64,000 nt of DNA from Lobosporangium transversale (lineage: Eukaryota > Mortierellomycota > Mortierellomycetes > Mortierellales > Mortierellaceae), in assembly GCF_002105155.1 (NCBI RefSeq), contig NW_019029006.1:434001-498000 (forward strand). Reading direction: 5' to 3'. Below the pieces are notes generated by a model, which was not told the DNA's origin, made no database searches, and saw only the letters and a program-made list of their open reading frames with translations. Within the stretch, counting starts at the first letter, position 1. The number at the start of each line of letters is the position of its first letter. Positions 57,001-64,000 of the stretch are shown in pieces. The translations under genes were made by a program, and so were the position numbers.

Positions 57001-60000
57001 GTCAACTTTGCCAAGATCTCGTCTTTCTCGTCATTCAATTGATCGACCGCTTTTTGAAGGTCATCCGCCTCAACCACCTTGCCTTGTAACTCTTTTTCCA
57101 TCTCCTCAAGCCTTGCTTTGAGTTCATCCAATGCCTGGAGAGCTTTGGCTCCGCTCCGCTCCTGTTCCTGTGCTAGAGCAAGCTTGGCCAAAATCTCGTC
57201 CTTCTCATCTGTTAATTGGTCCACTTCCTTTTGGAGATCATCAACTTCCTCAATTTTGGCTTGTAACTGCTGCTCCTTCTCATCCTCTTTAAGCTTATAG
57301 TCATGTAAAGCCTTGGCCTTTGCTTCTTCCAAGCTCTTAATCAACTGTTGCTTATCTGAGAGAGATTTGACAAGGACCTCTTTCTCAGCCACGAGTGATT
57401 CAATCTGGCTTCGATTATCATTCGCTTCCTTCTCTTTCTCTGCAGCCCTGGCAGTGATAGCCGCTAGCTCATCTGAAAGATCTGGACGCTCCTTCATTTG
57501 TCTCTCGAGTTCGGCATACTCCTTTTTCAATGTTGAGATTGTCTCTTCTTGCTTTTGAATCTTGTCTTGCAGTAATTTCAATTGTCCTTTCAATTCTTCT
57601 GTTGCTTCTCCAGTCTGAGAAGCTTGGCTGATTTCCTGCTCAACTTTCTGCTCCAGATTTTGCTTCTCTTTACGCAACTGCTCCACCTCCTTTTCAAGAG
57701 CCTCAAGCAAGCTTCGGTTCTCAGCTTGGACCTGGTCAGCATTATTCTTAGCCTCCTGCTTTAGTTTCGTTTCCAAGTCTTCCTGCTCCCTTTTGGCCTT
57801 TTGAAGCTGTTCTTCAAAAGATTTTTGAGCATTCTCTCTCTCTTTTTGCGCCTGATTAAGCTCTTTCTGTGCCTCTGCCAACTGCTGTCTAGTTTCCTTT
57901 AATGTTATATCGAGTTTTTGCAGTTCTTTGATCTGGACTTTTGCGATTTTTAGTTCCTTCTCGGCTTCTGCAGCGGAATCTTTGATTGATTTCTGAGCAG
58001 TACGGGTCTCTGCGAGTAATGTCTCTACTTTACTCTTCGCATCTAAAGCTTCTGACTCCCTCTTTATTGCCAGATTCTTTGCCGCCAGTGCATCTGCTTC
58101 GCGTTTGACTGCAGCTTCAACCTCAGCTTGGGCTTTTGCAAGTGACTCCTTCGCTAACTTGGCTTCCTGAGATGCTGCCTCCAAGTCCTTTCGTAACATT
58201 ATTATAGGATCGAGTTCGCCATCATCACCAGCCTTGGATCCAACTAATGTTTCCGCCTTTGTAACTGAATTTCCTTGTCGCTGCTGCTGTTCTTGAGCCT
58301 GGCTTTGTTCTTTATTCCCTTGTGACGCACCTTCCTTGCTATCGGTCAACCTATGTTCTTTTCCTTCCATCCCCCCAATCTTTTTTTGCAATTCATCCAT
58401 CTTCTCAACCATCTCTTTCTTAACCTTGACTTCCTTATCTAGATCCAACTGCAATTGAAGCAACTTGGCCTCAGCTTGCTCTTGCTCTTGCTGCGCCTGT
58501 TTTTTCTCCTTGAGGACAACATCGAGACGAGACATCAGATCACGCAATGCTTGGTCCTTCTTTTGCTCCTTGGCCATGGTCTTCTTTTCTTTGGGTGAGC
58601 TAATACCTGATGCAACAGTTGATACAGCAACAGTTTCGGGCACAGAGACGGAAGCAGAAACTGGATCAGAGAGTAGATCTGGAATTAAAGCGGCTGTTGA
58701 TGCTGTGGTTGGCAAAGAGGGAGAGGCGGCCAACTGACTTTCAAGCGCCTTGATTTTTGTCTCTAATTCTGTAATGCGTTCCTGCTGCTTTTCAATAGTG
58801 GCTTTTGAAACTTCATTTGTATCCGCTGCATTGTTATCAGTCGCTGGTATCTTGCTTTTCAATTGCTCAACCTCCTATGAGATTGTATACGTGGTGTTGC
58901 TCGTGTTAGTTAAAAATTGACTTGAATATGCTTGATGCATATAAATCAAAGAGATTTCGATTTCAACTGTTCTGTACCTCTGCCTTTGATGCAAGCTGAT
59001 CCTGTAAATTCTCGATCATATCTGACTGGGAAGCCGACTCAAGCAAATGGACCTCCTTTAGTCTGGCTGCATCTATAAACACGGTTCGAAAAGCGAACAG
59101 TAATAATAAGCGGATCATCAAATTAAAAATAAGATACTCATTTTGATATCCCCCATATTTATTGAAAAAGGGTATCTGACAAATATCGATAAACGTAAAT
59201 AAATAAATATATGCATATAAATATCATCCGTACCCTGTAGTTCATCGTTCAGGCGTCTGATCTCTTGCATAGAAACTTCACTCTTATATGCCATATTACG
59301 AAGATGCGAATCCAACCCCTCGATATCTGAAAGGTCCTCAATAGGTGTAGACGCTTTCAAGACAGCTTCGACAGCCACTTTTTCCTGCACTAGTTTTTTG
59401 AATGCTTGTGCCAAATCTATTAATTAAACACAAAAAAATAAATGCATTGAGCATGTGAGGATCCCATTAGCTTTTAATCCAGCCTCAGTGCCATTTATTT
59501 CCTTTCCCTCTTCAGCATACAATTGAAAATTGATTACTGTCTTTCTTATGGTCTATATAATCACCAATCATAAAAATTATCTTCGTTTATTCATTACCTG
59601 GGAAACGAGCTTCATATCTCTGCAATCGTTCCAATTTCTCAATGATAGTATCAGCCATTTCGGTCCCACCAGGTTCTGCAGCCTTGACGGCTTCAAGTTG
59701 TGCAGGGTCTGGTTTCTCCTGAAGTGGATCTAGAGTCAATTGATTAACTGTAGCCATGAGCTTCTTGTTCATAATGGGTTGTGGTGTTGAAGGTAAAGAT
59801 GGTGACGTGGCAAAATTAATCAGGTCTGTAGATGGACGATTAGACTGAAGTGATCTACGGAACAATGATGTTGCGCTGCTTCCACCTCCAACGCCACTTG
59901 TCCTAGGTGACCTTGATCCTGGGGATGATGATGGGTCCTGTAACAGATCGTGACTATGGTTGTTATGGTAATGATTATCACTAGAAGCTCGTTGTGAAGG

Positions 60001-60096
60001 ATTGTTAGCGCCTGAAGCAGCAGCTTGGACGGCTTTACCGGCTTCAAGTCCTTTTTCCTGAATCGTGTTAAACTTTCCCTTGATGGACGAGAACAT
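53511..60096 (-). CDS. GRIP-domain golgin, long coiled coil
   Basis: Trans-Golgi tethering protein of the golgin-245/GCC185/Imh1 type, 1946 residues. Exons on the minus strand: 60096-59598, 59416-59234, 59072-58978, 58874-54273, 54180-54073, 53971-53696 and 53588-53511; every phase closes. It starts MFSSIKGKFNTIQEKG, resembling the N-terminus of other golgins, followed by a Ser/Pro-rich linker. Nearly everything from about residue 250 to 1800 is heptad coiled coil, including internal repeats of the type DDLQKAVDQLNDEKDEILAK in three to four copies. The C-terminal GRIP domain is split by the last intron: NVEYLKNVLLRFIEYKDHR, then QQMVPVLAQVLKLTPDE. It has the key tyrosine that binds Arl1. Membrane recruitment by Arl1 is inferred from the family. 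Confidence 0.92.
54019..54046. repeat. Poly(A) run in a golgin intron
   Basis: About 28 A on the plus strand, inside the 101-bp intron between the fifth and sixth golgin exons. It is poly(T) on the coding strand. Confidence 0.7.
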
Positions 60097-60640
60097 GGCC
60101 TCTGGCCTCTCAATCTATATCTTTTTTTATTTTAAAAGAAAAAGTAATAAAAAAAAAAAAAAAGGAAAAAAGGAAAAAGAAAAAAAAAAAAAAAAAAAAA
60201 GGAGGGTGCCACCAAGTTAACAGAGATGAAGGAACCATGTTGTTCTCACTGCTTTTCGCGTAATGTTCATACCAAATGTGGATTTTTTTTTACTTCGTGA
60301 TAAAAAGTGATGTTGGGATCTGTAAGCTAAGATGGAAATGAATGAGGACAGTGTGTATGCTTGGCTGAAAGAGAGAAAAGGATGAGAGGATATGCACAGC
60401 CGATGTAGTTTTTCTTCAATGTTCAATGCACGCACGTCAAGATGATTGTGTGGGGAAAGTGGAACTTTGTTGTTTGTCTCAACTGCTCAATTGGCCAAAT
60501 GGTGGCGTGCGTTTAACATCTGTCATGTGCAAATAATAATATTGAACTGAACACAGCATGCAACAAACATATTTATGCATATACACTAATGCTCTTAATA
60601 GTGTACAAGTGTCTTGTAGAGATAGAGTGGCATGGTAAAG
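60097..60640. other. Golgin promoter side
   Basis: Upstream of the golgin start codon. It begins with A-rich blocks (60150-60200) that are T-rich on the golgin strand, then ordinary AT-rich sequence. No gene seen. Confidence 0.4.
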
Positions 60641-60790
60641 TAAGGTAAGGTTAGGTCCAACTTCCAGATGTTGCAACATGGACCAACGCTCCGCTTTATT
60701 TAAATGATACAAATTGAACGCTATAATGTAAATTCAGAAGAACCCAGGAATTACAATAGATCGTCAAGGCGGCGGAAGAACCAAAAGCCA
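60641..60790 (+). repeat. Degenerate direct repeat, copy A
   Basis: About 150 bp alignable to 61799-61950 with many substitutions. Shared landmarks are GTTGCAA, then ACCAACGCT versus ACCAATGCT, AAATGATACAAAT and AACGCT. It leads without a break into the decayed C-terminal half of the cysteine-tail gene. Confidence 0.7.
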
Positions 60791-60990
60791 AAGAAATAGA
60801 TTCATATGTCAAAGTCAGCATCAGTAAAGCTGCTGAGAGGAGCAACGAACACCATAAAAATATGGATGGCCTTGGAGCAATAGGGCATGCAGGCAACAAT
60901 TGATCTTATAGGCGGCCTCCGCTTATGCTATGGCTGTAGAAGGCGCCCATGCACATGCAGTGGGATTTGGGACTCATATAGACATATTCT
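60766..60990 (+). pseudogene. Decayed C-terminal half of the C-x2-C-x4-C-x-C family gene
   Basis: Plus-strand copy of the end of the intact gene at 62140-62799, so inverted relative to it. The translation retains LEQ-stop-GMQATIDLI and then CYGCRRRPCTCSG. It has an in-frame TAG after LEQ and a one-base deletion in the TTTT that precedes the original stop, so the frame runs past it. The cysteine motif itself is undamaged. Confidence 0.8.
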
Positions 60991-61089
60991 TCCTAAAAAA
61001 TATGTCCCAACTGAAATGACTTATTGATAGGCACACTACTTGAGTTGTTAAGGAGCATATTGCAATTTGACAACCCAAATCATCAGGTT

Positions 61090-61500
61090 GCGACTCGACA
61101 GCTGCTTAGCAAGGCTTTAAAAGTCTGCAAGGTCTTCCGTGGTTCCGTAGGGAAATTTGATCGAATGAATTGAGGTCCTAGTTACATTACTTAATCAGCT
61201 GGATTGAAGCCCTCGCAGGCTCTGTCTAGGTCTCCCATTATGCGGGTATGGAGCAAAGTAAGAAGTCCTCCTCGAGTAACCGATGGATCATGAGTAGTAA
61301 AAACTGATATGCTAAAAAATTGAAGTTGCAGATTAAGGAGCAGAATATAAAACTATGTTGATACTCTTCCTTGGCTAGCGTGAAGTAAAGCAGGGCATCT
61401 TTTCCGGCTGAAGGACTGGATGCCTTTTACTTCATAGTTCGTATCAATATAGTCGAAAACTGCATCGGAGAATGAGCGCAGCGTTTCTGCAGGAAATAAG
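61090..61500 (-). pseudogene. Decayed N-terminal half of the same family gene
   Basis: Minus-strand copy of the first two thirds of the intact gene, from about its residue 25 to 140. ETLRSFSDAVFDYIDTNYE is still readable against TLRSFSDAYFNYLDTYYE. Frameshifts begin soon after, and the region around the match to FLAFQIETIF is broken by indels. The missing C-terminal part lies in opposite orientation at 60766-60990, so an inversion may have split one gene. Confidence 0.78.
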
Positions 61501-61798
61501 AAAAAGAAATATTAATCGTTATACGAGCATGCTCAGACATTTTTCTTTATACGCCACACAAGTATGATCGATATTATTGATGCATGCGAAGATGGTGGTA
61601 CCCTAAACAGCATGAAACAATCGTGCAGATAGATTTAGCTTCCATTTAAACTTGGATCATAGGTTAAGGGATAGATGGAATCCCTCTACGTCCCATAAAA
61701 AAAGTGTCAGGGCTTTTACACGGCTTCGACTTTCCCTTCTCTAGTGAGACCTCGTTATAACACCATTGGAGCTTCGGTGCTTTACCTTCCCCTGGATC
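61501..61798. other. Intergenic, no feature seen
   Basis: Sequence between the decayed gene half and repeat copy B. Nothing recognisable. Confidence 0.35.
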
Positions 61799-61950
61799 GA
61801 GGAAGGTTGGGTTGGGCTTTCGGACGTTGCAATATAAACCAATGCTACGTTCTACTCAAATGATACAAATCAAACGCTCTTATGTAGCTCCAAAAGGACT
61901 GGAGAACAACAATAAAGCCTGAAAACCTTGCGGAATCTAAAAGAATTCTT
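61799..61950 (+). repeat. Degenerate direct repeat, copy B
   Basis: Same orientation as copy A (60641-60790). It continues past AACGCT to GCGGAATCTAAAAGAATTC, which still resembles the GCGGAAGAACCAAAAGCC that leads into the gene half after copy A. Most differences between the copies look like transitions. Confidence 0.7.
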
Positions 61951-62139
61951 TGCTGGGCTCTGATCAGAACCTGATAACCTGATGAAATGGTTTTTGTTAG
62001 GTTGTGTTGATAGATGTAAGTGTGAGCTGTGGGAAGATGTACAGATGCCAGTGCTTTTTGTCCGTCTGAAATTGTTTTTTAATACATGAACAAATAAAAT
62101 GACATATACTCAAGTAGGATGCCTATTAATTAGTCATAT

Positions 62140-62799
62140 CTAGATGAGTCCCAAAATCCCACTGCATGTGCATGGGCGCCTTCTACAGTTATAGCAATAG
62201 CGCGGGCCGTCAATGAGATCAATTGCTGCCTGCATGCCCTGCTGCTCTAAAGCAAGCCTTATCTTCAAGGCGTTCAGCTCCTCCTCTTCACTAGTAACTC
62301 CACCGCGAATAGTCTGAACGTCTTTGTCAATGCGAGTTTGGACATATGACATTAACTCTTTGGCTCTTGGTTCTGCCACCCTAGGGAACTGTGACCGAAC
62401 GAATGGAGGCCCTAACCGCATCACTTGGTTAGCTGAATTGAAGTTCTTGCAGGCTGTGTCTGGGTCACTCATTATCTCGGAACGAAGGTAAGCAAGAAAT
62501 CCCGCCCGAGTGACCGATGGGCCGTGGGCGTTAAAAATCGTCTCGATCTGAAAAGCCAAAAATTGTGGGTCGTAGACAACGGAGCCAAATTGAACATTAA
62601 GCGCAACTTCCTCCTTGGGCAACGTGAGAGAGAATATGACATTCATCTTTTCTGGCTCAAGCAACTGTGTGCCTTTTGGTTCATAGTATGTATCGAGATA
62701 GTTGAAATATGCGTCAGAGAATGAGCGCAATGTTCCTGTAGGGTTATACTGATCATCGAGGAGAGGGTATTGAGGCTGCGGACTGAAGCTGTACGCCAT
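62140..62799 (-). CDS. Unknown protein with C-x2-C-x4-C-x-C tail (intact family member)
   Basis: Not recognised. A single-exon frame of 219 residues from the ATG at 62799; an upstream in-frame ATG at 62883 would add 28 residues but its sequence looks like leader (a TG/CA repeat). An N-terminal segment after a short Pro/Tyr-rich start (SFSPQPQYP) reads LRSFSDAYFNYLDTYYEPKG, then LLEPEKMNVIFSLTL. It looks like a compact helical domain, distantly like fungal domains with an EP-KG-T-LLEPEKM pattern. A charged helix (EEEELNALKIRLALEQQG) links to the conserved tail IDLIDGPRYCYNCRRRPCTC. The four cysteines could bind a zinc ion. Paralogous pieces lie at 60766-60990, 61090-61500 and 63662-64000, so this is a local gene family. 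Confidence 0.65.
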   Translation of the reverse strand: MAYSFSPQPQYPLLDDQYNPTGTLRSFSDAYFNYLDTYYEPKGTQLLEPEKMNVIFSLTLPKEEVALNVQFGSVVYDPQFLAFQIETIFNAHGPSVTRAGFLAYLRSEIMSDPDTACKNFNSANQVMRLGPPFVRSQFPRVAEPRAKELMSYVQTRIDKDVQTIRGGVTSEEEELNALKIRLALEQQGMQAAIDLIDGPRYCYNCRRRPCTCSGILGLI

Positions 62800-63661
62800 A
62801 CTGAAGGTAATCGGGTGCGATTTGCGTGTGTGTGTGTGGAAAAGCAAAGAAGAAAAAGAAATGTCGACTGCTCTGGGCATCATGGAATTTTATGCAAAGC
62901 CATGCTCCAAGAAGAGATGTTCTCTCGGCTTGTCTGGCCCGACTTTTCCGCGCCAAGGCTGGGCTGTGCTACAAGAATACATATTGAAGGGAAGACTCAT
63001 TTGATTGTGTTACACCTTCAGGTCAGGTTTTGATGATCGTCACCAATCATTTAATTTGTTTGGCCTCACCCAGTAGATGTGCAAATCCGATTTTGATCCA
63101 AACAGGACATGTTACAAGGGCCAATCGCGTCTCTTATTGGAGGCTTGTTTTTGCAAGTTAATAAGGCTCCAGCTTAGGTATCAACATGGCCGCCTTTTGA
63201 GTTGACTTGCTTTGTAAATGGAGCTTTGTTCTCAGAAATGAAAGCAAGCATCCAAATCAGGCCCATTCGATATTTTAACAGCGTTGATATTACACCATTT
63301 GTGCCTTAGGTGTTTATGCCTAATGGCAAATTAAATACCGCAATACCAAGCATATTGGGAACGAGGCATAAAAAAAGTGCCATGTCATGTAATAGGTGTA
63401 CTGTACTATGTAGACAGAAAACTATATCATATAGTAACAAGATGTCGTCTGTCGTGATAATAAAGAGCCTACTCTTTGTGCTTTTGAACCTCAGTTGTAT
63501 ATTACACTGTAAGGTTGTTTTAATTGGATTAAAACACTGCACGACTGAAGAGTTACACATCATTTAGCAGCATTTTATTCTCTTTTAGTGCATAAAGAGT
63601 ACCCAAGTAGGATTCTCAAAAGTCACGCCGACCGGGACATATTTCTATAAAAGTAGTATCT
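62800..63661. other. Gap between two family members
   Basis: No gene seen. It contains the leader of the intact family gene, with a CACACACA run near 62827-62837 on the minus strand, then AT-rich DNA. Confidence 0.4.
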
Positions 63662-64000
63662 TTAGATGAGTGCTGAAAGTCCGGTGCACGTACATGGGCG
63701 CCTCCTACAACTATAACATACACGTGGGCCGTCAATAAGATCGATTGCTGCCAGGTGAAACTTTTGCTCCAAGGCATATGCTAGTTTCATGGCCTCTAAA
63801 TCAACTTCATTCACTTTTTCGTGCTCGCTTCCATCCTCTTCATCTGTATCTTTGTATCCGTGCTCATCTGTATCTTTGTACCCGTACTCATCTGTATCAT
63901 TGTACTCGTATTCGTCTGTATCATTGTACTCGTATTCGTCTGTATCTTTGTACCCATACTCGTCTGTATATTTGTACCCGTACTCGTCTGTATCGTTAGA
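63662..64000 (-). CDS. Second C-x2-C-x4-C-x-C family member, 5' part outside the window
   Basis: Minus-strand open frame of 112 residues running off the right edge. The last 40 residues align with the intact paralogue: LAYALEQKFHLAAIDLIDG, then CYSCRRRPCTCTG, then a TAA at 63662-63664. The arginine/cysteine motif is identical at nearly every position. Upstream, the paralogue's charged linker is replaced by at least six repeats of an eight-residue unit, DTDEYGYK or DTDEYEYN, coded by a 24-bp tandem array. No stop interrupts the frame within the window, so this copy is probably a real gene. The start lies beyond 64000. Confidence 0.7.
   Translation of the reverse strand, partial: SNDTDEYGYKYTDEYGYKDTDEYEYNDTDEYEYNDTDEYGYKDTDEHGYKDTDEEDGSEHEKVNEVDLEAMKLAYALEQKFHLAAIDLIDGPRVCYSCRRRPCTCTGLSALI
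63838..64000. repeat. 24-bp coding minisatellite
   Basis: Six or more tandem 24-base units of the form TCATCTGTATCTTTGTACCC plus GTAC, with a few substitutions per unit and no frame-breaking indel. It continues to the window edge. On the minus strand it codes for the DTDEYGYK repeat of the partial gene. Confidence 0.9.

Noticed and set aside
1-64000. Transposase, reverse transcriptase, CRISPR array or biosynthetic cluster
   Set aside because: None of the hallmark domains or array structures were seen; the only mobile-like traces are the rRNA fragment and the possible poly(A)-tailed insertion.

Overview
The window looks like nuclear DNA of an early-diverging filamentous fungus, most likely Mortierellomycota or a close Mucoromycota relative. 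That placement is inferred from the protein content: a two-knuckle CLIP-170, a RabGGTase alpha subunit with Ig-like and LRR domains, an FUT8-type fucosyltransferase, a sphingomyelin-synthase-like PAP2_C protein and F-box proteins with long disordered regions. It also rests on gene style: spliceosomal introns with GTAAGT-like donors, T-rich acceptors and very many poly(A)/poly(T) runs. There is no operon logic. Genes are monocistronic, lie on both strands, and their neighbours are mostly functionally unrelated. All exon models below were built by hand from splice consensus, reading phase and family alignment.

Left third (1-25970): 3' part of a cyclin-L-like gene (+); F-box protein (+); CYSTM-type cysteine-tail protein (-, three exons); a long non-coding gap; Rab geranylgeranyltransferase alpha (+, eight exons, one GC-AG intron); a 1320-residue F-box/LRR-like protein (+); a sphingomyelin-synthase-like membrane enzyme (+); ribosomal stalk protein P2 (+); a PGC1-like glycerophosphodiester phosphodiesterase (+); an FAD monooxygenase (+, seven exons, one of 11 nt).

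Middle (25970-44000): a decayed stretch holds a broken copy of the FAD monooxygenase and an isolated, mutated 3' end of the large-subunit rRNA gene. Then come an XRN-family 5'-3' exoribonuclease (-), a class I methyltransferase (+), a small five-exon protein of unknown function (-), an alpha/beta-hydrolase-fold protein lacking the nucleophilic serine (+), and a CLIP-170-type microtubule plus-end protein (-).

Right third (44000-64000): NAD kinase with a histidine/glycine repeat tail (+, six exons, one GC-AG intron), a C2H2-like low-complexity protein (-), an FUT8-like fucosyltransferase (+) and a 1946-residue GRIP golgin (-, seven exons). Past 60.6 kb is a small unfamiliar gene family: one intact member, one member running off the edge with a coded 24-bp repeat array, and decayed pieces. 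All copies that retain the C-terminus end in the same C-x2-C-x4-C-x-C motif.

The genes do not form a pathway cluster. Several act in endomembrane traffic and glycolipid or glycan metabolism (RabGGTase, golgin, fucosyltransferase, SMS-like enzyme, GDPD), but I see no evidence of co-regulation. The best candidate for something undescribed is the C-x2-C-x4-C-x-C family at the right edge.
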